Below, one piece after another: positions 43,530 through 52,808 of a DNA stretch of 64,000 nt. The DNA is taken from assembly GCF_001580545.1 (NCBI RefSeq), contig NZ_LRBG01000005.1:186001-250000 (forward strand). Reading direction: 5' to 3'. Position numbers and translations under genes: made by a program. Each line of letters opens with the position of its first letter. The stretch's first letter is position 1. Below the pieces are notes generated by a model. It saw only the letters and a list, made by a program, of their open reading frames with translations, searched no databases and had not been told where the DNA came from. This DNA is from Paraburkholderia monticola. GTDB lineage: Bacteria; Pseudomonadota; Gammaproteobacteria; Burkholderiales; Burkholderiaceae.

Positions 43530-44323
43530 AGATGCTCCGGCGCTCGCAGCTTTTCGCGCCGCTGTTCGTCGCATTGACGACCAGCGCGTGGATCGCGTTA
43601 TGGATGTGGGACGCGGGGCCCTATGCGCGCTATCTGCGTCACGCGAGTTGGGCCGAACTGCCACTCGTCGGCGCGCTATGCCGCGCGGTGCCCGGCGCGG
43701 GTCTCTCGCTCGCGGCGTTGCTGCACAGCCTCGCGTGGCTCCTGATGATCGCGGCGATGATGCTGCCGACCGCCTTCCCGCTGTTCGACACCTTCAGGCG
43801 AATGACGAGCGGGCGCGAAAACCAGGGCACGCTGATGGCGCTGTTGATCGGCGGTTACGCGACGGCGTGGGCACTGTTCGGCCTCGCCGCGCACGGCTTC
43901 GACGCGGTGCTCCATCGCGTTGTGGACCAATCGCCGAGCTTGTTCGGGGATGGCTGGCTGATCGGCGCCGCGATCATCGCGCTCGCGGGTGCCTATCAGT
44001 TCAGCAGCCTCAAGCATCGATGTCTCGACAAATGCCGCTCGCCGCTGATGTTCATCAGCGAGCATTGGCGCGGCAGGAGCGCGCGCCGCGAGAGCTTTCT
44101 GCTCGGCATCGGTCACGGCGCGTTCTGCATCGGCTGCTGCTGGGCGCTGATGCTGCTGATGTTCGCGGTCGGCACCGGGAGCATCGGCTGGATGCTAGCG
44201 CTTGGCGCGATCATGGCGGCCGAAAAGAATTTCCGCTGGGGCCGGTCCATCGGCACGCCGCTCGGCGTTGGGTTGATCGCGTGGTCCGGGTGGATCGTCC
44301 TGCAGCACGTCGTCACCGCCTGA
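43526..44323 (+). CDS. DUF2182 predicted metal-binding membrane protein
   Basis: This 265-residue inner-membrane protein (COG5486, DUF2182) has about seven hydrophobic segments. Features include WLLMIAAMMLPTAFPLFDTFRR, AYQFSSLKHRCLDKCRSPLMF with a CxxxC pair at the membrane edge, and GIGHGAFCIGCCWALMLLMFAVG with three more Cys inside a membrane helix. MAAEKNFRWG follows. The start is GTG at 43526, overlapping the DUF1326 stop, so the two are translated together. The family is predicted to bind metal. The Cys-rich soluble partner plus Cys-rich membrane protein suggests metal or thiol chemistry; this is inference. Confidence 0.85.
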   Translation: MKMLRRSQLFAPLFVALTTSAWIALWMWDAGPYARYLRHASWAELPLVGALCRAVPGAGLSLAALLHSLAWLLMIAAMMLPTAFPLFDTFRRMTSGRENQGTLMALLIGGYATAWALFGLAAHGFDAVLHRVVDQSPSLFGDGWLIGAAIIALAGAYQFSSLKHRCLDKCRSPLMFISEHWRGRSARRESFLLGIGHGAFCIGCCWALMLLMFAVGTGSIGWMLALGAIMAAEKNFRWGRSIGTPLGVGLIAWSGWIVLQHVVTA

Positions 44324-44351
44324 CAGATTCACGCTCGTCATGCCGGGATTG

Positions 44352-44750
44352 CTACTGCCTCACGGGTGCATGACAGACAACGCAAATCTTGTTTCCTTCC
44401 GGGTCCCGAAAGTACGCCCCGTAGTAGTCCGGGTGGTAGTGGGGTCGCAGGCCGGGAGGGCCTTCGCAAGAACCTGCATTGGCCAGCGCGCTCGCGTAGG
44501 CCTTGTCGACTGAACGACGATCGGGTGCAAGCAAGGCCACCATGTGCCCGTTTCCGTGCTCCGCTGAGTCGCCGTCATAGGGCCTGCCGAGAAGGAAGAG
44601 CGGACGCGGCATACCCTCGGCCATCCAACCGGCCCACGGTTTATCTGGCTCACAAAACTTCAGCTGATGTCCGAGTTCGCCGATGACGGCCGAATAGAAT
44701 TTGAAGGCTCGATCAAAGTCATTCACTGCAACGTAGACATGCGAAATCAT
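44352..44750 (-). CDS. VOC family (glyoxalase/dioxygenase fold) protein
   Basis: This 132-residue protein begins MISHVYVAVNDFDRAFKFYSAVIGELG and ends YYGAYFRDPEGNKICVVCH, the two beta-alpha-beta-beta-beta edges of a VOC domain, with the usual His near the start and Glu in RDPEGNK. Enzymes of the fold range from glyoxalase I to fosfomycin-resistance proteins, so the reaction is open. The ATG at 44750 fits the family start; an upstream ATG at 44783 is possible. GAGGA precedes the chosen start. It follows the AcoR-like gene on the same strand by 25 bases, so read-through is likely. Confidence 0.8.
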   Translation of the reverse strand: MISHVYVAVNDFDRAFKFYSAVIGELGHQLKFCEPDKPWAGWMAEGMPRPLFLLGRPYDGDSAEHGNGHMVALLAPDRRSVDKAYASALANAGSCEGPPGLRPHYHPDYYGAYFRDPEGNKICVVCHAPVRQ

Positions 44751-44775
44751 CTGGGTCCGTTCCTCTTCACCGACG

Positions 44776-46791
44776 TCAGTCATCGTCCGTTGTCGTGGCC
44801 CGCTCCGTCGTCGGCATCCTGCGATAGATGGTGTTGCGCGACACCCCGAGCGCACGCGCCGCCGCTGACACGTTGCCGCCATATCGCGCCAGCGTCATGG
44901 CGACCACCGACGTAGCGACATCCTGCAACCGCGCGCCATCATGCGCCGAAGCTCCGCCAGTCGCAAGCGCGTCCGCAGCCGGAACACCCGGCATCGCTGA
45001 CGAGACCGAAGCGCCACCAGCCGCGCCACGAACATCATCCAGAAAGTCATCCGGCAAATGCTCCCAGCGGATCTCGCCATCCTCCTCCACCATCGCCGCC
45101 GCCGTGCGCAGCAGGTTGGCGAGTTGCCGGCAGTTGCCTCTCCACGCATGTCGGCCGAACGCGGCCATCACGTCCGGCGCAACGCTGAGCGGGCGCCGCC
45201 CCCCGCTTTCAACCGATTCCCACTGCAACATCTTCTCGACCACGACCGCGAGATCGCTACGCTCACGCAACGCCGGCAAGCGAACCGCAAGCCCGTTGAT
45301 CCGATAGTAGAGATCCTCGCGGAACTGGTTCTGCGCGATCATTTCGCGCAAGTTGCGGTGGGTCGCGCAGATGATCGACACATCGACAGGAACCGCTCTC
45401 GCCGCCCCAAGCGGCGTCACCATCCGCTCCTGCAACACGCGCAGCAAGCGCACCTGCAGCGAATACGGCATGTCGCCGATCTCATCGAGAAACAGCGTGC
45501 CGCCATTGGCCTGCATCAGCTTGCCGATCGCCCCTTTGCGCCGCGCGCCGGTGAAGGCGCCGTCTTCATAACCGAACAACTCGGATTCGATCAGCGACTC
45601 GGGAATCGACGCGCAATTGACCGCAACGAAGGGCCCATCGCCACGCGGCGAATCGTTATGAATCGCCTGCGCGAGCAACTCCTTGCCGGTACCGGTCTCA
45701 CCGCTGATCAGAATCGGAATGTCCTTGCCGAGCACCTTGCGTACCTTCGCGATCAGCGCGGACACGCACGCATCGCCGGTGTCGAGATCGCTGAGCCGCG
45801 ACAGTCCCGCAGCCGGCTGACGGGCATTGGCGCGCACCGGTTGCGATGCGGCGACGCGCTCTGCGTCGAGCACCCCGTGCCGCTGCGCCAGCGACGTCCG
45901 CCTGAACTGCGCACGCGCGCAAACCACCGCGCCGTTGTGCAAGTTCAGCATCAGATGCGGCGCCACGCCATGCGTCAACCGGTCGATCAGTTGCGTGTAT
46001 GAGATCTGAAACAGCGACGACAGCGTATGCGTGCGCAGCGCGGCAAGCGACAAGCCAAACTGAAACTGCGCGCTGCGATTCGCCGACAGAAAGCGGCCGT
46101 CATCGGTGAACGCGATGATCCCTTCCATCAGCGTGCCAAGGAACTCGGGCCGTCCGTGAAAGGAGACTTGCAGCACGTCGCGAAACGCGGTCGAGAACAG
46201 ATGGTTTTCGATCATCTGCACCGACATCTTCGCCAGTGCCATCGTGTGCTGGTGATAGCTGCGATGATCGCCGGTCACGTCGAGCACGCCGATCAGATCG
46301 CCGTATGGATCGAGAATCGGCACGCTCGAACAGGTCAGGAAACGGTTCGCCGCCAGATAGTGCTGGTCGCCATGCACGACCATCGCGCAGCCCTCGGCCA
46401 GCGAAGTGCCGATCGCGTTGGTGCCCTGGCGATCCTCGGCCCAGTTCGCGCCGGGCCGCAGCGCCACTTTTTCGGCGCGATGCAGGAAGTCGTCGTCGCC
46501 GATCGAATGCAGGATCAAGCCTTCGGCATTGGTCAGCACGATCATGCTTTGCGTATTGACGATCTGCTCGCGCAGCGTCTCCATGACCGGCATGGCATGC
46601 GCGCACAGCGTCTGGTTCTGTTCGCGCTTCAGTGCGAGGCCCGTCTCGGAGAGGATGTCGTAATCCGGTCGCAGCGAGGCGCGCAGACCGAAGGTCTCGG
46701 AGCGCTCGTGGGATTTCTGGATTGCCGGTGCCGGCAAGCCATTGGAGCGTTTGGCCGCGGCATGGCTGACCGGATGAACGTCGTCGCGCAT
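44776..46791 (-). CDS. acoR: sigma-54-dependent activator, AcoR-like
   Basis: This 671-residue activator has a GAF-like sensory region (about 60-210, with [36 protein letters not shown] and [22 protein letters not shown]), a PAS-like part (about 215-290), then the AAA+ domain with Walker A GETGTGKE (364-371) and sigma-54 loop GAFTGA (411-416). A Fis-type HTH ([20 protein letters not shown]) ends it. The layout and wording are those of AcoR, which activates acetoin or alcohol catabolic genes. It is divergent from the ExaC-type aldehyde dehydrogenase, and the gap contains a fitting promoter and palindrome. The effector is probably an aldehyde or alcohol; the gene symbol denotes type, not proven function. 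Confidence 0.88.
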   Translation of the reverse strand: MRDDVHPVSHAAAKRSNGLPAPAIQKSHERSETFGLRASLRPDYDILSETGLALKREQNQTLCAHAMPVMETLREQIVNTQSMIVLTNAEGLILHSIGDDDFLHRAEKVALRPGANWAEDRQGTNAIGTSLAEGCAMVVHGDQHYLAANRFLTCSSVPILDPYGDLIGVLDVTGDHRSYHQHTMALAKMSVQMIENHLFSTAFRDVLQVSFHGRPEFLGTLMEGIIAFTDDGRFLSANRSAQFQFGLSLAALRTHTLSSLFQISYTQLIDRLTHGVAPHLMLNLHNGAVVCARAQFRRTSLAQRHGVLDAERVAASQPVRANARQPAAGLSRLSDLDTGDACVSALIAKVRKVLGKDIPILISGETGTGKELLAQAIHNDSPRGDGPFVAVNCASIPESLIESELFGYEDGAFTGARRKGAIGKLMQANGGTLFLDEIGDMPYSLQVRLLRVLQERMVTPLGAARAVPVDVSIICATHRNLREMIAQNQFREDLYYRINGLAVRLPALRERSDLAVVVEKMLQWESVESGGRRPLSVAPDVMAAFGRHAWRGNCRQLANLLRTAAAMVEEDGEIRWEHLPDDFLDDVRGAAGGASVSSAMPGVPAADALATGGASAHDGARLQDVATSVVAMTLARYGGNVSAAARALGVSRNTIYRRMPTTERATTTDDD

Positions 46792-46965
46792 TGTCTCCTC
46801 CTGAACGCGTCCGGGTCGTGCCGGACGCCTGGATGCGTGCCGACAGGATACTCCCTTTGCCTCCCCGCCCGGCGCCCACGGCGATCCCGCGCGGGGCCGC
46901 GTTCTTGATCTGTATCAGTGTCTGCCCGGTCTGCGGCGTTTCTGAACACCCGCTGAGCGCGCAAC

Positions 46966-46982
46966 TGTTCCGAAACGGAACA
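46966..46982. promoter_or_regulatory. candidate upstream activator site for the AcoR-like protein
   Basis: TGTTCCGAAACGGAACA is a perfect 17-base palindrome with a three-base centre, about 64 bases upstream of the -24/-12 promoter. Activators of this class bind such sites 80-150 bases before the start point. Binding by the adjacent regulator is inferred. Confidence 0.6.
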
Positions 46983-47046
46983 CTTCTGCCTGACAAGCCC
47001 ACCCCGCAGCCCACCGCGCTGCGTGAAATTTCGCACTTCAATGCAT

Positions 47047-47062
47047 TGGTACGGTTCGTGCC
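47047..47062 (+). promoter_or_regulatory. sigma-54 (-24/-12) promoter of the exaC-type gene
   Basis: TGGTACGGTTCGTGCC matches TGGCACG-N4-TTGC, with GG at 47048-47049 and GC at 47060-47061, exactly the required 10-base separation. It gives a leader of about 40 bases to the ATG at 47115. Confidence 0.75.
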
Positions 47063-47114
47063 TGATGTCGTCCCGCGCAGTCACCCGATCACCATCACAA
47101 AACGGAGACAAGTG

Positions 47115-48641
47115 ATGAATCCATTTGACCTGAAAGCCCTCGGCATCGACATCGAGTATCCGTATCGCCAGCGTTACGAAAACTACATCGGCGGCAAGTG
47201 GGTGCCGCCGGTCGGCGGTGACTATTTCGACAACGTGTCGCCGATCAACGGGCAGCCGTTCTGTCGCATTCCGCGTTCGAACGCCGCCGACATCGACCTC
47301 GCCGTCGATGCCGCGCACGCGGCGCGTCGCAAATGGTCGAAGACATCGGTCGCGGAACGCGCGAACCTGCTGCTCGCGGTGGCCGAGCGCATGGAAAGGA
47401 ACCTCAAGCTGCTCGCGGTCGCCGAGACGATCGACAACGGCAAGCCGCTGCGCGAAACGATGGCCGCGGACCTGCCGCTCGCCGTCGATCATTTCCGCTA
47501 TTTCGCGGGCTGCATCCGCGCCCAGGAAGGCAGCATCTCGGAGATCGACGACAACACGGTCGCCTATCACTTTCACGAGCCGCTCGGCGTGGTCGGTCAG
47601 ATCATCCCGTGGAATTTCCCGCTGCTGATGGCCGCATGGAAGCTCGCGCCTGCGCTCGCGGCCGGCTGCTGCGTCGTGATGAAGCCCGCCGAACAGACGC
47701 CGGCTTCGATACTCGTCCTGATGGAGCTGATCGGCGATCTGTTCCCGGCTGGGGTCGTCAATATCGTCAGCGGCTTCGGCAAGGAAGCGGGCGAAGCGCT
47801 CGCCACCAACAAACGCATCGCGAAGATCGCCTTCACCGGCTCGACGCCGGTCGGCAAGCGCATCCTGCACGCGGCGGCGGAGAACCTGATTCCGTCGACG
47901 GTCGAACTCGGCGGCAAGAGCCCGAATATCTTCTTCGCCGACGTGCTCGATCGCGACGACGCGTTCCTCGACAAGGCGCTCGAAGGCCTCGCGATGTTCG
48001 CGCTGAATCAGGGCGAAGTGTGTACGTGCCCGTCGCGCGTGCTGGTGCAGGAGTCGATTTACGAACGCTTCATCGAGAAAGCGATCGCCCGCGTCGAGCG
48101 TATCAAGGCCGGCCACCCGCTGAACCTCGAAACGATGATCGGCGCGCAGGCGTCGCAGCAGCAACTCGACAAGATCCTGTCGTATATCGACATCGGCCGC
48201 GATGAAGGCGCGCAGTGCCTCGTCGGCGGCGAGCGCGCCACGCCCGGCGCCGGTCTCGGCGAGGGCTTCTATGTGAAGCCGACCATGCTGTTCGGCAAGA
48301 ACGACATGCGCGTGTTCCAGGAAGAGATCTTCGGACCGGTCGCTTCGGTGATGACGTTCAAGGACGAACAGCAAGCGATCGAGCTTGCGAACGACACCTA
48401 CTACGGCCTCGGCGCCGGCGTGTGGACACGCGACGGCACCCGCGCTTACAGGATGGGACGCGAGATCGAGGCGGGACGCGTGTGGACCAACTGCTACCAC
48501 CTGTATCCGGCACATGCGGCATTCGGCGGCTACAAGCAGTCGGGGATCGGACGCGAAACGCACAAGCTGGCGTTGTCGAACTATCAGCAGACGAAGTGTC
48601 TGCTGGTGAGTTATCAGGCGGAGGCGCTGGGCTTCTTCTGA
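47115..48641 (+). CDS. exaC: NAD-dependent aldehyde dehydrogenase, ExaC/AldB type
   Basis: This 508-residue enzyme oxidises aldehydes, typically acetaldehyde from ethanol or acetoin breakdown, to acids with NAD. It begins with [21 protein letters not shown], carries the cofactor block [36 protein letters not shown], catalytic Glu264 in [10 protein letters not shown] and nucleophile Cys303 in [11 protein letters not shown]. The tail [42 protein letters not shown] is characteristic of the ExaC/AldB branch. AACGGAGAC lies before the ATG. It is divergently placed from the AcoR-like activator and has a sigma-54 promoter, so expression should depend on that regulator. No alcohol dehydrogenase follows in this window. 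Confidence 0.93.
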   Translation: MNPFDLKALGIDIEYPYRQRYENYIGGKWVPPVGGDYFDNVSPINGQPFCRIPRSNAADIDLAVDAAHAARRKWSKTSVAERANLLLAVAERMERNLKLLAVAETIDNGKPLRETMAADLPLAVDHFRYFAGCIRAQEGSISEIDDNTVAYHFHEPLGVVGQIIPWNFPLLMAAWKLAPALAAGCCVVMKPAEQTPASILVLMELIGDLFPAGVVNIVSGFGKEAGEALATNKRIAKIAFTGSTPVGKRILHAAAENLIPSTVELGGKSPNIFFADVLDRDDAFLDKALEGLAMFALNQGEVCTCPSRVLVQESIYERFIEKAIARVERIKAGHPLNLETMIGAQASQQQLDKILSYIDIGRDEGAQCLVGGERATPGAGLGEGFYVKPTMLFGKNDMRVFQEEIFGPVASVMTFKDEQQAIELANDTYYGLGAGVWTRDGTRAYRMGREIEAGRVWTNCYHLYPAHAAFGGYKQSGIGRETHKLALSNYQQTKCLLVSYQAEALGFF

Positions 48642-48648
48642 GCGCAGG

Positions 48649-48678
48649 CACGCGTCGTCCATGGATGACGCGTGCCGA
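48649..48678. terminator. long palindromic hairpin between converging genes
   Basis: Thirty bases form an almost perfect palindrome (GGCACGCGTC at one end, GACGCGTGCC at the other, TCCATGGA at the centre). It starts 8 bases after the exaC stop. No T-run follows, so termination is plausible but not certain. Confidence 0.55.
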
Positions 48679-48726
48679 CGAACGTGGCCGGGCGGCGTGG
48701 TGGCCGCCCCACTACCGTCCGGCTTC

Positions 48727-50451
48727 TCAGCTTTGCGTGAACTCGCCTGCCACCACCCTGTTTCGCCCGGCCGCCTTCGCGGCGTAAAGTCGCAAGTCTG
48801 CGAGCGCAATCAGCGCATCGAGGTCGGGGCGATTATCCGCGACCATCTCCGCCACCCCGATCGAGATCGTGAACGAGATCTCCCTGCCCGGCGCGGTGCG
48901 GGGTACCGTCGCCTCCTGAAGGACGCAGGCATGCCCGGCGATGGCCTTGCGCACGCGCTCCGCGATCCGGGCCGCGTCATCCCCGGTTGTATCGGGCAGC
49001 AACACACAGAACTCCTCGCCACCAAGACGTGCCGTCAGATCCCCCGGGCGAACCGCTATCTTCGTGACATGGGCCAGGTGCTTCAAAGCCTCGTCCCCGG
49101 CCGCGTGCCCCCAGACGTCGTTGACCCGTTTGAAATGGTCGATATCGATCATCAGCAGCGCGACGTGGCGCTCGACGTTGCGCCGGCGCGTCAGCACGTC
49201 GAATTCCTCTTTCAGCCTGCGGCGGTTCGCGAGACCGGTCAGGGGATCGACAAGCGATAGTTCCCGCAACCGCGTATTGAGTGCCAACTGCATGGAGAGG
49301 AGACGGTCGACGACAAAAAGGGTGGACCAGAGAAGGAATGCCATCAGCAGCCATATCCCGGCGAACAGCGCGCTGGTCAGGCGAACGACGGAAAGGAATA
49401 CGGTCTGAGCGGATACGTAGGAGGTCAGGACGAGATCTGCCGTATCCAGCTTTCTGAAGAGCAGGAAGCCCTGGCCTGCACTCAACATTCCGCTGCGTGT
49501 CTGAAACAGCGTGGCAGCAGAAAGCCCATTCCACTGTGACGGCAGCGTCTTGAGCCAATTCTCGTCATTGACCGGGAAGGTACTCCCGGTCGTCGCAATT
49601 GGCGTCCCACTCGGGTCGATGAGAGCGTGGGTTTCATCCGCGGCGGTGTTGGTCCGCAGGTAGTCCTGGACGACGCGCTGCGGGATGACGAAGAAGATGA
49701 TGCCGCGAACCAGGTTCGTGCTCGTCACGGGTGTCCCGAACAGGAGACGAGGTCCTGTCGGGTCTTTTCTGCCGCGAATGGGATCGAACGTGACGTCATA
49801 GTCGGGCGAGTTCCGGTTGACGAGCTGTAACAGGCGCGAGCTGCCGAAGTTTTTCAACAGACGGACTGTCTCGTCGTCGTCAACGGCTGGATAAGCCACC
49901 ACGATGCCGGTCCGCGAGACATAGACCGCGCGTTCAACGCCCGTCTCCAACTCGAATTGCACTGCAAGCAGTCGGCTCATCAATTGAGCCACCCGCAGGT
50001 CCTCGAGAAATGTCGGTTCGTCGCGGTGCAATCCAGGCGTCGCCGCAAGCTGCCGTGTGCCGATACCCCGGATCGGAGCGTTGACATCCCGAACCTGAAG
50101 CGTCCAGACTCGCTCGTCCTGCGCCTGAAGTACTGCCTGAAGGGAGGCACCCGGATTCGGATCGAGTTGTACTGTGCGGTCCGCAAGAAGTCGCTCGGCA
50201 CTGCTGCGAAGGAACTGCAACTGTTGCTTGTTGTTGCTGATCGCCGTGTCCAGCGCCGTGACCTGAATGTCGAGCCGATGCGAGCGGCTATCGAGTTCGC
50301 GGGCGCGCACCAGAAAATATTGGTGTACTGCAAGAATCAACGTGACCACGAATACCGTAACAAAACACACGATCACGGTCTGCCGTGGACGTGAACTGGC
50401 GCGGTCCCAAACCGTTTTCGCAAGCGTTTGTCCAGCGGACGACGAGCGCAT
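48727..50451 (-). CDS. membrane diguanylate cyclase with periplasmic sensor
   Basis: This 574-residue protein has a first membrane helix (TVIVCFVTVFVVTLILAVHQYFLV), a periplasmic sensor of about 270 residues (VERAVYVSRTGIVVAYPAVDDDE, GPRLLFGTPVTSTNLVRGIIFFVI), a second helix (ALFAGIWLLMAFLLWSTLFVV) and a cytoplasmic GGDEF domain. That domain shows DPLTGLANRRRLKEEF, IDIDHFKRVNDVWGHAAGD and intact GGEEF. It therefore should make cyclic di-GMP. No EAL domain. The start MRSSSAG at 50451 is chosen over an earlier ATG that would extend into the SulP gene end. It follows the SulP gene by 34 bases on the same strand. Confidence 0.88.
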   Translation of the reverse strand: MRSSSAGQTLAKTVWDRASSRPRQTVIVCFVTVFVVTLILAVHQYFLVRARELDSRSHRLDIQVTALDTAISNNKQQLQFLRSSAERLLADRTVQLDPNPGASLQAVLQAQDERVWTLQVRDVNAPIRGIGTRQLAATPGLHRDEPTFLEDLRVAQLMSRLLAVQFELETGVERAVYVSRTGIVVAYPAVDDDETVRLLKNFGSSRLLQLVNRNSPDYDVTFDPIRGRKDPTGPRLLFGTPVTSTNLVRGIIFFVIPQRVVQDYLRTNTAADETHALIDPSGTPIATTGSTFPVNDENWLKTLPSQWNGLSAATLFQTRSGMLSAGQGFLLFRKLDTADLVLTSYVSAQTVFLSVVRLTSALFAGIWLLMAFLLWSTLFVVDRLLSMQLALNTRLRELSLVDPLTGLANRRRLKEEFDVLTRRRNVERHVALLMIDIDHFKRVNDVWGHAAGDEALKHLAHVTKIAVRPGDLTARLGGEEFCVLLPDTTGDDAARIAERVRKAIAGHACVLQEATVPRTAPGREISFTISIGVAEMVADNRPDLDALIALADLRLYAAKAAGRNRVVAGEFTQS

Positions 50452-50485
50452 ACCGGTTCTCCGGTGATCCAACTCCAGGCTACCC

Positions 50486-52282
50486 TTACCCCTCTCCAAC
50501 CGCCTCGACGAAGCTATCGACCGCACTGCTCACGGTCGGATGAAAGCACGCATCCCCGATCAGATCGGTCAACTCGAAGCGCCTGAGCTTGTCGCGAACC
50601 GGATCCTTCATCTCCGCGAAATGCAGCGCAATGCCGCGCTCGCCGAGCGTGCGCGTCAACTCTCGCAGCATGTCGGCGGAGGTCACGTCCACGCTCGTCA
50701 CCGGTTCGGCCGCCACCACCACGCGCCGTACCGGTGTGGGCGATGCCGCGACGGCTTCGAGCAGACGCTCCTGAAACTGCTCGGCGTTCGCAAAGAACAG
50801 CGGCGCATCCCAGCGAAACAGCACGAGCCCGGCGATTCGCTCGGCATGCGGGTAGCGCTCGATATCGTGATAGCCGCGCAAACCCTCGACGCGACCGAGC
50901 ACCGCGTAATGCGGTCGCCAGCCGTCCCATAGAAATTCGATGACGGCGAGCACCACCGCGAAGCAGATGCCGGGAATCGCACCGAACACCGCGACGCCGG
51001 CAAAGCAGGCCATCGACAGCCAGAACTCCCATTGCTGGATCCGGAAGATCCGCTTCAGGTCCGTGATCTCGAACAGACCGATCGCGGCCGCGATCACGAC
51101 CGCGGCGAGCGCGCTGTTGGGCAGGTAACGCATCAGATTGGGCGCGGCCATCAGCAGCGCCGCGACCGCAACCGCGCCGACGACGCCCGTCAGTTGCGTC
51201 TTCGCGCCCGCCGCCTCGGCGACCGGCGTGCGCGACGAACTGCTGCTGATCGGAAAGCCATGGAACAGACCGGCCGCCAGGTTGGCCGCGCCGAGCCCGA
51301 CCATCTCCTGATTCGGATCGACGCGACTACGGAAACGTGCCGCGAACGTTCGCGACAGCACGCTGGTATCGGCGAACGAGATCAGCGCGACCGCACAGCC
51401 GCCGAGCAGGATCTTGACCAGATCGGCGTCGCTGGCCCAGGGTAGCGCAAAGGTCGGCAGGCCCTGAGGAATCTTGCCGAGCACTTTCACGCCGAGGCTA
51501 TCGAGGTGAAATGCGGTCACGCACAGCGTCGCGACGATCACCGCGATCAGGATGCCCGGCAGCTTCTCGAAGCGTTTGAGAAACAGGATCAGCGCGAGGC
51601 TTCCGGCGCCCACCGCAAAGCTGTACCAGTTGGCTCGGCCAGCGGCGATGGCCTGCAAGAGGCCCACGACGTCGCGCAATGGCCCGCGCTCGTCGAGCGA
51701 GATCGCGAACAGTTTGGGCAACTGACTGATCAGCACCGCAAGCGCAATGCCGTTCATGTAGCCGTAACGGATCGGTTTCGACAGCAGTTCGGTGATGAAT
51801 CCCAGCCGCAACAGGCCCATGACGATACAGAACACGCCTGACACGATCGCCATCATGCTGGCCGTCGCGATCGCGCGCGACGGGTCGCCCGCCGCGATTT
51901 GCACGACGACCGCCAGAATCGGCGCGGCGAGCGCGGAGTCCGGGCCCAGCACGAGAATCCGGCTCGGGCCGAACAGCGCATACGCCAGCAGCGGAACGAT
52001 CGTGGCGTAGAGCCCGTACACGCCGGGGACGCCGGATGCCTCCGCGTAAGCGATCCCGACGGGCACCAGCATCGTGGTCAATACCAGCCCCGCCGTCAGA
52101 TCGCTCGGCAGCCAGCTCAACTGGTAGGACTTGAGCACCGTGACGCCCGGCAGCCAGCGCAGCCAGCGGCGTGCGTTGAGCGCAGCAGTCGGTTCTTTCT
52201 GGGGAACTGGCCTGTCCGCTTCCATATCTGGAATGTTCTCGGTCGATGACGCCGCAACACGAATTGTGGGCGGTACCGTCAT
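50486..52282 (-). CDS. SulP family anion transporter with STAS domain
   Basis: This 598-residue inner-membrane protein has the SulP start LPSDLTAGLVLTTMLVPVGIAYAEASGVPGVYGLYATIVPLLAYALFGPSRILVLGPDSALAAP, about 12-14 membrane segments, and GFPISSSSSRTPVAEAAGAKTQLTGVVGA in the middle. A C-terminal STAS domain (about 445-590) completes it, with FANAEQFQERLLEAV and VVAAEPVTSVDVTSADMLRELTRTL. Bacterial members carry sulfate, bicarbonate or dicarboxylates; the ligand is not readable. The start MTVPPTIRV is the first ATG. The diguanylate cyclase gene follows by 34 bases, so they may be co-transcribed. Confidence 0.9.
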   Translation of the reverse strand: MTVPPTIRVAASSTENIPDMEADRPVPQKEPTAALNARRWLRWLPGVTVLKSYQLSWLPSDLTAGLVLTTMLVPVGIAYAEASGVPGVYGLYATIVPLLAYALFGPSRILVLGPDSALAAPILAVVVQIAAGDPSRAIATASMMAIVSGVFCIVMGLLRLGFITELLSKPIRYGYMNGIALAVLISQLPKLFAISLDERGPLRDVVGLLQAIAAGRANWYSFAVGAGSLALILFLKRFEKLPGILIAVIVATLCVTAFHLDSLGVKVLGKIPQGLPTFALPWASDADLVKILLGGCAVALISFADTSVLSRTFAARFRSRVDPNQEMVGLGAANLAAGLFHGFPISSSSSRTPVAEAAGAKTQLTGVVGAVAVAALLMAAPNLMRYLPNSALAAVVIAAAIGLFEITDLKRIFRIQQWEFWLSMACFAGVAVFGAIPGICFAVVLAVIEFLWDGWRPHYAVLGRVEGLRGYHDIERYPHAERIAGLVLFRWDAPLFFANAEQFQERLLEAVAASPTPVRRVVVAAEPVTSVDVTSADMLRELTRTLGERGIALHFAEMKDPVRDKLRRFELTDLIGDACFHPTVSSAVDSFVEAVGEG

Positions 52283-52488
52283 CCGAAGAATAGTCCAGTC
52301 AGCCGTGCCGATGGGTAGCGCGGCACTCGAAAATTAACGATTCCTACAGCCAGGCTCCATGGGCACGCCGCCCCCCGCGACGGACTATGTGTCCCAAGGC
52401 GCACGTCAATCGATCGACCTCCCGCCGACCAGCCGGCCTCGCGGCACCGCCGCGGCCGCCCTCCCGAGCCACTGTCAGGAGTCTTGAA

Positions 52489-52761
52489 ATGAAAACGTCC
52501 TCTCTCATCGCCACCGCGGCAGCGACCGCCGCGCTTGCCTTCGGTGCCGCCTCGCACGCTCAGGTACCGGCCCCCACCGAAACGTCCCAACCGGTCGACC
52601 AGAACACGCTCGCCGCCGTCGGCGGCTCCGTGGCGACGCAAACCGCGATGGGCGCACCCACCGGCAAGACCCGCGATCAGGTCCAGCGCGAGTTCATCCA
52701 GTCGCAACAGGACCCGGAGATGCAGCGGCGTCTAAAGGAGCTGTACAAGGGTAGCCAATGA
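52489..52761 (+). CDS. small secreted protein, DUF4148-like
   Basis: This 90-residue protein has a signal peptide (MKTSSLIATAAATAALAFGAASHA, cleavage after SHA) and a mature part of about 66 residues. KTRDQVQREFIQSQQDPEMQRRLKELYKGSQ resembles the DUF4148 family, small periplasmic proteins common in Burkholderia and of unknown role. CAGGAG lies nine bases before the ATG. It converges with the TPR-containing regulator downstream. The family match is by eye and weak. Confidence 0.65.
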   Translation: MKTSSLIATAAATAALAFGAASHAQVPAPTETSQPVDQNTLAAVGGSVATQTAMGAPTGKTRDQVQREFIQSQQDPEMQRRLKELYKGSQ

Positions 52762-52808
52762 CGTGACGGCCCGCTGCACGACGCTCGCGCGAGCCATGCC
52801 GGCCGGAT

